Positions 48,611 through 58,502 of a stretch of DNA of 64,000 nt are shown in pieces. The notes beneath the pieces were generated by a model. That model was not told where the DNA came from, made no database searches, and saw only the letters and a program-made list of their open reading frames with translations. Both the position numbers and the translations under genes were made by a program. Each line of letters starts with the position of its first letter. The stretch's first letter is position 1. Origin of the DNA: Coffea arabica (Eukaryota > Streptophyta > Magnoliopsida > Gentianales > Rubiaceae); the NCBI RefSeq assembly GCF_036785885.1, contig NC_092314.1:14343638-14407637 (forward strand), in the 5' to 3' direction.

Positions 48611-49858
48611 TGATAACTGAATATTTAACGTACATTTTGTACAAATTTGGCATGAATTTTTGGTATGTTTTGAGAAGATTAAAGCCATTTTTTTACTCTT
48701 TTGGTGATAATTGCTTAAATATTGTTTAAGGGTTCAAAACTTGATAAATGAGTGGATTAATGCGTTAATTTTGTGAAATTGTGAAGGTTATTGATGTATG
48801 AAATTCATGCACAAGCTGAAAGAAATGTAAGGGTCATCCAGAGGAAAAAGTACACAAGAAATTGGGAGCAAAAATGCAGAAACACAGGGGAGAGGTGAGG
48901 ACATTACCATACGTAGCTAGTTTTTCATATTGTAACATTTTTCTCTCTAGATAGGAGTTCTTGGAGAAGCATTTTTTAGAGTTTTCACTTGTAATCATAT
49001 TGTGTAAGAGCATAGCAGGAATTGGAGGGCTTCACCATCAATTGGCTAAGCTTTCTTTTATCTTTCTTGTACTTGTACTTCATGATGTTTTGCATTAATA
49101 AACTTGTGAGTTTGATTGTTAAATCATTCATGAGTAGCTAATTTTCTTTATCTAGGGAGTAGATGAAACTTATGGCTAAATAATATGAATTGAATGTGAT
49201 TTACACTTGTTATATCTTGTATTAACTTGTCTACTTGTGTAGTTGTGATTACTTGTTATTGACTGATCACCAATAGTTTGGTTATAGTTGTTATTGTTCG
49301 ATGAGAATTGGTAATAACAATGGAAACACATGAGTAGAGCTTGAGTTGTATGTTCATGAAAATAGAGATACACTTAGGTGGATTATTTAGCATTTCATGA
49401 AAGAAAACAGAGTAGTAGTAGTATTTCACCATGAAAATAGGGAAATCTGTATTGCTTTAGGCCATTTCATCATGAAAATGAGATTTGGAAACTTTGGAAA
49501 TGAATCTCTGGCTAAACAAGAATAATAGCAAGAAGTAAATCCATTCATTTGTGTTGGTTATGCCATAAGTGGAAACTACATCCCTAGAATCTTCCTTAAG
49601 TGAAATTTCTCTATTTGCATTCAGCATTTGTTAAACTAGATTTGTATATCAGATTTGTAGATTACAGCATTAGACTTTCTCTGCTCAAATTAATTGTAAG
49701 TCTAAATAATAGAAAAAATAAGGGCTTAGTAATTGTTTAAATTGCTCATCGTGGGATCGATCCGATACACATCTTGTACTACAATTGCGATCTGTATACT
49801 TGCAGTCCAACGGGTGTAAAATCGGAATTGAACTTGCATTGATGTAAAAACTCCGTCA
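48611..49858 (+). repeat. LTR-3, complete 3' LTR, 1248 bp
   Basis: It starts TGATAACTG right after the purine tract and ends CTCCGTCA, followed by the TCTAG target-site duplication. It agrees closely with LTR-1 over the shared part. A 65-codon minus-strand frame recurs in all three LTR copies (28779-28582, 47188-46991, 49373-49176), but this only reflects shared LTR sequence. Confidence 0.92.
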
Positions 49859-50079
49859 TCTAGCATTATTATAGGGAGGCTAATAAGGTAGCAGATTTGT
49901 TGTTGAACGAAGGTTGTTCCATTTCAGAAATCGGGTTTGTTTCTATGAACGAGTAGCTGACTTACCAATGATGACGAGGGAAGAGTATAGATTGGACAAG
50001 TTAGCTTTTCCGTCTTTTCGTAGATGTAGGATTGCTTGTCAATGTTCTTAATTGGTCATTTTATCATGTACTACATGAG

Positions 50080-51027
50080 CAGTGACGGAGCCAGAATTCT
50101 TTCCTTGGGGGGGCCAAAATTTTTTCGATCAAAATTATCTTAATATGTTATGTTCAAACTAATTTTCATTTATTTAAATATATGACATCTTAAAATATCA
50201 AATTTTAATTTTGATTATAAAGGTACGTCTATTTCATAAATATGTATTATAGTCAGAACTAAAATTAAGATAAGAAATAACATTTGATTAAATATCTTAT
50301 AACATCACAAACTTAAGTTGTACATTATGAGAAGATGCTCCAATATATCACCTGTGCAAAAACAAAAATATAACTATGTAATATAAATATAATTATTTTC
50401 AATTAAAAAAAAGATAAAAGTTATGTTAATATATCTTGAAATTTCATCCTCTTTTATTAAAAGTAAATTGAGATTTACATTCTTTTATAGAACTAAATTC
50501 ATCTATAATTGAATCGGTGCTAAATTTTGATCATCTTTTTTTTTTATGTACACTGTTAGACAATTATTCCAAAAATTATCTTTTATCTTGTTTTGATTAT
50601 ATTCACAATTGAAAATGTACATTCTATAGTTGCAGTTAATACAGAAAGAGTGAGAACAAATATAATCAATTTGCCAATAACAGGATGTATCACTCAATTT
50701 GTTGTCTTCACCAAGCTTTCAAGTAATTATTTGTATATTTGTATATGAGTCAACAAGAGGATAGATCACTAATTTTAAATTTTTTATCAGTTAGGCTAAG
50801 GTGTATATTTGTATATGGACCAATAAAGTAATTATTTTTATTTTAGCCCATTGATAATTATGAATTGAGTCTTTCATTATAATACATCAAATTGGGTCAA
50901 TTTACTATGGATTATCAAATTATATGTTTAATTTTTTGAATGTTAAATAATTAGTACAATAAAAAATAAATAATTTTTGTTTGAAGAAAAAATTAAATCA
51001 AAAGGTGGCTAATTCATATACACACAC

Positions 51028-51070
<43 letters not shown>

Positions 51071-51208
51071 TTCATAATATAAACTAAAATTGTAAAAAAT
51101 TAGGGGGGTCAACTTTAACTTATACATATATTTACATATTATGAATTAAAATTTTCAAAACTTAGGGGGGGCCATGGCCCCCCTCTGCCCCCCTTGGCTC
51201 CATCATTG
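50080..51208 (-). mobile_element. Non-autonomous hAT with transposase remnant, TSD TACATGAG
   Basis: The termini are CAGTGACGGAGCCA and, on the opposite strand, CAATGATGGAGCCA, followed inward by long G runs. The flanking 8-bp duplication TACATGAG is perfect (50072-50079 and 51209-51216). On the minus strand near 50690-50550 the sequence resembles the end of a hAT transposase in a broken frame ('ATIE', 'TFS', 'NIIKT', then NNCLTVYIKKK in another frame). This is the dimerisation region of TTF/DUF4371-type hAT proteins. A (TA)n run lies at 51031-51064. It interrupts the 3' end of LINE-B. Confidence 0.87.
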
Positions 51209-51507
51209 TACATGAGGTAAGGTTGATGTCCCCCTCATAGTTGGTTTGTTTCTAATAAAATTTGGGCCGGCATTCACAAGAAAACCCATGATAAGCACAC
51301 CAAAAAGAGGGACTAAACCATTACGAAATTCCAAATTATCAGTGTGAATTGTATATAACTTAACTAGCATTATTAACTATAGTTACATCGTGTGAATTGT
51401 ATATAATGCCAAACCCACCCCTTATTCGGTATCCTTAGGGCATAGCATAGTATAGTCACTAGAAATGAAACAAAACAAGTAAAGCTGAAACATCATAAAC
51501 AAAGACA

Positions 51508-52119
51508 TTAGCAAGAATATGGGGTGGCAATGGCATGCAGAGGAAATTTTCTGTGGACCGTGATACCAACTGATTCGGTCATGTCCAACTCGTTTGGATT
51601 GATTCCATCAGGTGATGTAAAGTTAAATTTGTTGACCAGTTTTGCCAATGCAAGTTCAGTTACTGACATGGCGAAGTTGATACCCGGGCAAACTCTTCGT
51701 CCAGCACCAAACGGAATTAACTCAAAGTTCAAACCATGAAAATCTACACCCGAACTCAAAAACCTCTCAGGTCGAAATTCCTCCGGGTTCTCCCACAACA
51801 ACGGATCTCTTGCAATTGCCCAAGCATTCACAAGTACCTGCGTGTTCTTTGGTACGTCATACCCCATTACTTTGACGTCTTGATTCGATTCTTTAGGACC
51901 CAGTAATGGAACTGGAGTATGAAGTCGCATAGTTTCTTTAATCACTGCTTTTAAGTACTGCATTTTCTCCATATCAGCTCGAGTTATTTCTGGTTTTCCT
52001 TGAGTCACATCTCTTACCTCAGCCTGCAATTTATGCAAGACTTTGGGGTTCTTTAGAAGTTCCGACATTCCCCAATCCATAACTGAATGTGTTGTATCAG
52101 ATCCAGCACTAAAGACATC
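51508..52119 (-). pseudogene. CYP71-type P450, exon 2 only (truncated duplicate A)
   Basis: This corresponds to exon 2 of the intact gene at 54662-56880, starting after the same TTTAG acceptor with '[10 protein letters not shown]'. It keeps the ExxR 'ETMR', 'FRPERF' and heme-binding '[10 protein letters not shown]'. Compared with the intact copy there are only about three amino-acid changes plus a different C-terminus (PYSC instead of PYL). Exon 1 is missing: homology stops in the intron at 52229, where a copia fragment begins. It cannot give a full enzyme, since the N-terminal anchor and the substrate-recognition half are absent. Its near-identity despite being truncated is notable. Confidence 0.92.
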
Positions 52120-52229
52120 CTAAATAATGGAATCAAAGAAAGTGTTGCATTAGAACATGTATGGATTATACAATGGCAATAAGCCTTTATTTCTATTATG
52201 TACCAATCCAACTTTATTCAAAACCATGT

Positions 52230-52964
52230 TTTCACTCTTGGGCATTCTGTAGTTAGTTGGAAAGCAACTCTATAACCTACAGTGACTCTGTCCACTACTG
52301 AGGCAGAGTATATGGCACTAACGGAGCCTGCTAAAGAGGGAATTTGGTTAAAGGGGCTGGTTGGAGATCTTGGCCTACATCAAGATCAGGCTAATATATA
52401 TTGTGATAGTCTCAGTGCAATATGTCTAGCCAAAGATCAAGTTCATCATGAGAGGACTAAACACATTGATGTCCGATATCACTTCTTGAGATCTGAGACA
52501 AGGATCAAGGTGAAGAAAATTGGCACTGCTGACAATCCTGCTGATATGTTCACCAAGCCGGTCCCTTATTGCAAATTCAAACATTGTTTGGATTTGCTAA
52601 ATGTCCTAAGTTTCTGATGGCCCTTATGGGCATTCTGATGGTACTTAGAGATAATTCTCTGAGTACTTCTGGCACTTCATTAGTGCGTCTGTTACATCTT
52701 TTCGGGGAAGATTCAAGTCAAGGTGGAGATTGTTGAGATGCCTTGAATTAGATCTTCGACCTCCGCTGAGCTATTACATCTGTTTTATTTTGGGTCTTGT
52801 TTTGGGCTTATTTTTGGGTTCAGTCTGTTTGGTTGTATATATATACACCTTATTTTAGTCTGTAAACTATTCCGATCACAACCCTAATAAAATCTGATTT
52901 CCCCCAAGTTGTTCTTTTCTATTCTTGTTTGTTCTTCTGTTCCGCTGCATCTGTTATAACAACA
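52230..52964 (+). mobile_element. Ty1/copia 3' end: RNase H fragment and 3' LTR
   Basis: The fragment encodes the end of copia pol: '[20 protein letters not shown]', '[20 protein letters not shown]', '[10 protein letters not shown]' and 'NPADMFTKP', with a stop upstream of the 52282 frame. The purine tract AAGGTGGAGATTGT precedes a 231-bp LTR (52734-52964), which starts TGAGATGCC, ends AACAACA and contains a TATATATA box. Everything 5' of RNase H is gone. Its left edge is the point where the P450 intron homology breaks off, so this insertion or a linked deletion removed exon 1 of copy A. Confidence 0.88.
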
Positions 52965-53390
52965 GGTTTGGTTGAGGGCGACTCCAAGATTGTGATTGAC
53001 GCCATCAAAGGGATTGGTGGTGCGCCGGCATCAGTGGCTCCGATATTCCATCGTATTGGTCAGGTCTCTGGAACAGGGTTCACATACCGCTATATCTACC
53101 GGGAGGGAAATGCGGTGGCAGATTCTTTGGCTACCTTTGGTAGTGCCATACGCAAGTTTTCTCTTTTCTTGTCTTTTCATTCCTTGCCTAGGGTTGTGCG
53201 AGGACTGTGTAATGTTGACCGCCTGGGTATTGATTGCTTTAGGTATTTTAGGAGGCATCCCTCAGCTAGTCTCTAAGAGAGGGTCTCTTGTAGTCTCTCC
53301 CAACTTTATATGACTTTGATTTGAGTTAATAAATAGGGTAACCAAGCCCGCCCGCCAGATATGATTGGCGGTTTATGGAAAAAAAAAAAA
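52965..53390 (+). mobile_element. LINE 3' tail with poly(A) (LINE-D)
   Basis: A 5'-truncated LINE encodes the last RNase H part ('LVEGDSKIVIDAIKGIGGAP', 'YREGNAVADSLA') and then a short 3' untranslated region ending in poly(A) at 53379-53390. It directly follows the copia LTR and directly precedes the dioxygenase homology of unit B. No target-site duplication could be recognised. Confidence 0.85.
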
Positions 53391-54247
53391 TCTTGCTACT
53401 CATAAGTAAATGCTGTTAGTTCAGGTCATTAATCATAGAGTTTCTAAAGGCTTAATGGAGGAGACAATGAATGTTATCCAGGAATTCTTTAGGCTGCCAG
53501 GCTTTTACTCCAACGACAGCGACATCAGCCAAATCTGCAGAATCTTCTCAAGCATTCTAAATTATCACAAAGAAGATTTTCACTACTGGAGTGATAACGT
53601 CACACACAGTTGCCATCATGTGGAGGATCATATTCAATCTTTGCCTGAAAAGCCTACCAGATATCGGTAAAGCCTCTACGGATGACCTAACTTATTTAAA
53701 TAAGAATGAAGTCAGGAATTCCCTTACAATGATTAGCACCACAATTCATACAACCTTTTTTGAAGCACGGAAGTTTCTCTTGAGGATTTTGGATCTGATT
53801 TGTGAAGGATTGGGACTCAGGCTACTTTGAAGGTCAGCTAACCAAAGTTCAGCTGTTCTTAGACTGGGAATGCGAGAACAATATGATCTTAATCTCATAA
53901 CTATGCTTCATCAAGGCACAAGACCTGGACTTTAGCTCTTCAAGGAAGAAAACAGTGGGTTGGTGTTGACCCTTTGCTTGATGCATTAATTGTCATTTGT
54001 GGTCTCCTATTAAATGTACGTATTATCCTGAAGCTCATTGAACTGTAATTCTTGCCAATAATAATTCTTGCCAATGTATATCCCCCAGCTAGGTATCCAT
54101 CTTTTTCGTAAATGGTACGGGCAATCAGTAATGATTTGTTCATAATTCCTAAACATCGAGTGGTAACAAACACAAAAGCTTGAACAACCATCGCAACGTT
54201 CTTGGCTCCATCTAATGATGTCGCAATAGAACCAGCAGCGGCTTTAA
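53391..54247 (+). pseudogene. 2-oxoglutarate/Fe(II) dioxygenase pseudogene 2
   Basis: A duplicate of the dioxygenase at 19206-20100. It keeps 'VINHRVSKGLMEETMNVIQ', 'EKPTRYR' and 'ARKFLLRILDLICEGLGLRL'. The first iron-ligand motif has changed (His-Cys-Asp in copy 1 reads Gln-Tyr-Asp here). Frames are broken after 'SLPEKPTRYR' and again later. The C-terminal coding part present at 20099-20373 of copy 1 is deleted, joining the 'LDGAKN…' antisense region to AACTTGGATTAAC. The N-terminus is missing because a LINE tail adjoins. Over the shared 86-residue frame the two copies differ at about ten positions, far more than the linked P450 exon. Confidence 0.85.
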
Positions 54248-55380
54248 CTTGGATTAACATTTTTTTTTAAATACCTTCTTAATCCTTCCCATGCCCTTTC
54301 AATCTCAATTGTTACGCACAAAATTTAAGTCTTAAATCTGATAGCGAAGAGAATTTAAAGAGCCATCCCGTAATCACTAGGCCGACGGCAATGGTAACTT
54401 GGATCAATGCATTACTATAAGAATGGTAAATTTATATCACTATATAATAACGGTAAATATATGGCTGAACCCATGATAATCACACCAAAAAGAGGGACTA
54501 AGCCACTACGCAATTCCAAGATTGTCAGTAAATTGTATATAACTTAACTAGCATTATTAACTATAGTTACATCTTGCAAACAAGATAACGCCAAACCCAC
54601 CCCTTATTCGGTATCCTCAGGGCATAGTATACAATAACCCATCACTATAGTTACATCATAATCAAAGATATGGTGTGGCAATGGCATGCAGAGGAAATTT
54701 TCTGTGGACTGTGATACCAAATGATTCGGTCATGTCCAACTCGTTTGGATTGATTCCATCAGGTGATGTAAAGTTAAATGTGTTGACCAGTTTTGCCAAT
54801 GCAAGTTCAGTTACTGACATGGCGAAGTTGATACCCGGGCAAACTCTTCGTCCAGCACCAAACGGAATTAACTCAAAGTTCAAACCATGAAAATCTACAC
54901 CCGAACTCAAAAACCTCTCAGGTCGAAATTCCTCCGGGTTCTCCCACAACAACGGATCTCTTGCAATTGCCCAAGCATTCACAAGTACCTGCGTGTTCTT
55001 TGGTACGTCATACCCCATTACTTTGACGTCTTGATTCGATTCTTTAGGACCCAGTAATGGAACTGGAGTATGAAGTCGCATAGTTTCTTTAATCACTGCT
55101 TTTAAGTACTGCATTTTCTCCATATCAGCTCGAGTTATTTCTGGTTTTCCTTGAGTCACATCTCTTACCTCAGCCTGCAATTTATGCAAGACTTTGGGGT
55201 TCTTTAGAAGTTCCGACATTCCCCAATCCATAACTGAATGTGTTGTATCAGATCCAGCACTAAAGACATCCTAAATAATGGAATCAAAGAAAGTGTTGCA
55301 TTAGAACATGTATGGATTATACAATGGCAATAAGCCTTTATTTCTATTATGTACCAATCCAACTTTATTCAAAACCATGT
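53391..55380. repeat. Duplicated dioxygenase-P450 unit B
   Basis: 53391-54463 matches 19206-20591, and 54468-55380 matches 51283-52229, in the same order and orientation. Unit A is now split by the LINE-B complex exactly at the position corresponding to 54463/54468. Unit B continues into P450 exon 1, which unit A has lost. The two units probably arose as a tandem duplication before LINE-B inserted. Confidence 0.87.
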
Positions 55381-56880
55381 AGTAATCAAACATTATCAAT
55401 GAAATGATTTTAAAAATCAATAAATGTAAGCTAGCTTGGGCTGGCTCATAGTCCAATAAAGAGCCTAAGGTTTGTGAGCTTTTATAATTCTAACGTATAT
55501 ATGAATATTTAAATGGATTGAGTTTAAATTTGTCAAACCTTCGATTGACAAAACCCAATTATTACTCCATTTACAACCTTTAAAACTCTTGAAGGTTATG
55601 AGTCTTATGACAAGGGGTATCAATTTGTCTTCATCAATCCGGGCTTCATAAGGCTTAACTCAACACACTTAAATATTTATATGTTTGAGTGGTTAAAACA
55701 GGTAAAAGATTTAGAATTTGACACAAGTTCGATTGTGATTTATATGTTGTACAACTATTGATTTCCTACGTAATTTGATTTATACTAATATAACTTATAT
55801 AAATATCACTTGCGTATGCCAATTTAGTGAGATATAAGTGTGTACCAAATTTAAAAAGTAAGAATAAAATGACCGTATGCAACTACACCAAAATCTACCA
55901 TACTTGCCTCAATCCCAAAGATTTACTACCAATACAAAGAGATGGAGAGAGAAATTTACCAGGATGATAGCTTTCATAGCATCTCGTTCAAGAGCAAAGC
56001 CCATAGTCTTTTCCTCATTAATCTCAATCAAGATATCTACAAAGTCTTGGCATCTTGCCTCACTAGTAGAGTGACTTTCAGCCTTTCCTTTCCTCTTATT
56101 CATGTGCTCTTCTATCACACCCTCAAGAAATCCGTCAATCTGTTTAACTGTTTTCTTCACTTTAGAATCCAAACCATTGAAGCGATTAACCCATGCAAGC
56201 GAAGGAATATAGTTTCCTACATCAAAAATACCTAGTAACTCACCAAACACCTTCAAATTCTCCATACTTTTCCTCCCATTTTCTTCCTCACTATACTTCC
56301 TCCCCAAGGCAACCCTACAGATTATATCATTTGTGAGAATTAAAAACATGTCACTTAAGTTTACGGCTGAGGAAGAACACATTCGGCTGATCTTCTCGAT
56401 CATGAGTGACGTCTCTTCTTCTCTGACATATTGAAAAGACTGAATCCTTTTGTTACTCAAAAGATGAAGCATAGAAATGCTTTTTAGTTGTCTCCAATAC
56501 TCACCATATGGCGCAAAAGCTACGTCCTTGCTTCCGTAAAAGAGTTTATCTGGGATGCCAGATTTAGGCCTGCTTGCAAAGGATAAATCATGGGTTTTCA
56601 AGATCTGGCAAGCTGCATCAGACGAAGAGACAACAAGCATTGGCTTGCTTCCCAGTTCAAGCAGCATGAGTGGACCATATTTTCTTGACAGTGATTGGAG
56701 GGAGCGATGTGGAAACTGGCCAAGCTGGTGAAGATTGCCAATAATTGGGAGCTTTGGTGGAGATGGTGATAACTTTTTCTGGGGTTTAGAAGCAGCATAG
56801 AACCATTTGAGAAGGGATAGAAGGAATATGAGCAAGGAAAAAATAGAGAAAAATGAAAGATCAAGATTGATCAAAGCCAT
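54662..56880 (-). CDS. Cytochrome P450, CYP71 clan, two exons, 509 residues
   Basis: Exon 1 is 56880-55960 and exon 2 is 55270-54662, with one GT-AG phase-0 intron of 689 bp at the position usual for CYP71-type genes. The start is the ATG at 56880, which places a hydrophobic membrane anchor at residues 8-28; an in-frame ATG shortly upstream is less likely. Landmarks are the hinge PPKLP (41-45), the I-helix AGSDTT (312-317), the ExxR ETMR (369-372), FRPERF (422-427) and the heme loop [10 protein letters not shown] (444-453, Cys451). No stop or frameshift is seen, and the length is normal. The enzyme would be an endoplasmic-reticulum monooxygenase using NADPH-P450 reductase, probably in specialised metabolism. 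Text resembles CYP71A/CYP71AJ-like proteins, but the substrate cannot be inferred. Confidence 0.93.
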
Positions 56881-58349
56881 GTGGTATATGACCATGCATG
56901 AGGAAAGATTTTTCTTCAATTGAGGTCTGTCGGCAAAGATTTTTATCTTTATTACATCAGGTTCGTTTGATTCGTGTAACATATGGGCGTCTTATTAATA
57001 ATTATTATCTTATGACGTTGGATTTTTTCCGCTTTCGTTTGTTTTATTTCTTTGACTCGTAAAGTTCGGTCTTCAAACATTTTGAAAGTTCTTATTGGAA
57101 AAAACAACCTTTTCTGAAAGTTCTTATGGAAAAAGCAGTCTTTTCTTCTCATAAAAGTAGGACTAAGATATCATAAATTATCATATAGAGTCAACTCATT
57201 TGCTATGCAAAACTTTTTTTTTTTTTTGTTTTTCTTTGGCTAGAATGGAAAAGAAATTCGAAAGAACAACTGCATGCATGTACACAAAGTTAATCACAAA
57301 ATAATCAATTTGACTTTTCTACTCATTTTTATTAAAGCTTTCTATTTGTATCTTTTGTAATCCCACATATACTTAACTCTTTTTGTGCTCATCATTTGAC
57401 ATGCTTTTCGTATGCATGTAGACCAAAGTAGCGTGAGTCATTTCTATTACAAAATATCTTATTTTCTTCTTAGAAGGCTGATTTGTTATTATTTGCAGCA
57501 ATTGAGTCATTTCTATTTACAAAATGACTACTACTAGCCTTAGAGTCTAACATAGTTGGAAACATAGCATCCTACTCCCAAGTGGATAGTATTAGTATTT
57601 CAACAGGAAATTAAGGGTATATGTAGGCAAATTATCTTAAAGGCATATTAGATAAATCAAAAAAGTAAAAAAAAAACCATCATTAAATCATTCAAAACAC
57701 TTTTATATATAGTATAGATTTGCAACAATTGAAGCACCTTGCATAAGCTCGTCATTCCTACTAGGATATTGTCCACGTTCCAATCAAGCTGCAGTTTTCA
57801 CTTTTGGATAACCTTAATAGCTCTCTATTTGCTTCTCCCTTTACATTTTTTGTTTGGTGCTTCAACCTCTAATTTTAGATAGTGATGGTGACAAGTGTCC
57901 ATTTTACCTAATAGATTGTATATATTTTAATTTATTTATAGCTAATTTTGCATCTCTAAGACAATGTGAGTGACCATTTTAATATTTTAGTTTATGATAT
58001 TTTAGCACACATGATGCAAAGTCAAAAGACATAAGTATACTAACCATAATTCATGCAAAAATATAATTAGTTATGTTGTCATATACAAGCATAACCAAAT
58101 GAAGATCAAATATCAGACTAACGATATATGTATGATACATACTTGCATGACCAAACAAATCATCACCAGGATGATACATAAACATGGGATTAGTCATTAA
58201 TTCTCAATCATTGAGATAATGGATACATAGATCCCATGACAATTAATTGAATTTGGTTCATTTAATATTAAAAGAATCTATGTACGTAGCTCTTCTCAGA
58301 TTGCCAACAAACCATGAAGTTATATGTTAAACAACATGGTTAGAGGGTG
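56881..58349. other. P450 upstream region and intergenic DNA
   Basis: The first few hundred bases hold the P450 promoter by position. AT-rich blocks near 56990 could include a TATA box, but none is distinct enough to call. The remainder is AT-rich with homopolymers and no supported gene. Confidence 0.4.
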
Positions 58350-58502
58350 GCTTTGATACCACATGTAAACCAAATAATTACAACTAAATTGTACTAAGCA
58401 GTAGAAATTTAAATGACTTACCTCCAGCCATTGTTGTTAAACAAAGATTTATCCTTACAACTCCTTTATCTTCTTGCCTTGTTCTTGTCTATGTGGACAA
58501 GA
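58350..58502 (-). mobile_element. Truncated copia-type LTR end with primer-binding site
   Basis: On the minus strand the LTR ends …GGTTTACA (58364), followed by CA and then TGGTATCAAAGC (58361-58350), the initiator-tRNA-Met primer-binding site of plant copia elements. The LTR part (58364-58502) matches 18412-18550, the solo LTR in the dioxygenase pseudogene. Homology stops at 58502, and no coding body is recognisable below 58350. Confidence 0.8.

Larger units (their letters stand above)
28017..49858 (+). mobile_element. Athila-type Ty3/gypsy complex with three LTRs, TSD TCTAG
   Basis: The outer ends are TGATAAGTG (28017) and CTCCGTCA (49858), flanked by the 5-bp duplication TCTAG (28012-28016 and 49859-49863). 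Inside are LTR-1 with a CACTA insertion, a primer-binding site, a decayed gag-pol (39093-45806), LTR-2 lacking its 5' end, a second primer-binding site with about 0.9 kb of non-coding body, a purine tract and LTR-3. The reverse transcriptase and pol order (protease, RT, RNase H, integrase) fit the Athila lineage. Every coding part has lesions. The matching outer duplication shows that LTR-1 and LTR-3 close one insertion. The middle part suggests recombination with, or insertion of, a related element. Confidence 0.88.
20592..51282 (+). mobile_element. LINE-B, 5'-truncated LINE split by three insertions
   Basis: Only four pieces are LINE: 20592-20666, 27008-28016, 49859-50079 and 51209-51282. 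Read in order they give the C-terminal part of ORF2: 'LKMQGNLSVKDVIDNGEWN' to the zf-RVT region, then RNase H with 'HYYREANKVADLL' (49864 onward), then a 3' end with AATAAA at 51254. The interruptions are a hAT element, an Athila complex and a small hAT, each with target-site duplications. The paralogous unit at 53391-55380 lacks LINE-B: its 54463/54468 junction corresponds to both LINE-B borders, with a 4-bp difference. I saw no clear target-site duplication or poly(A) tail for LINE-B itself. Confidence 0.87.
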
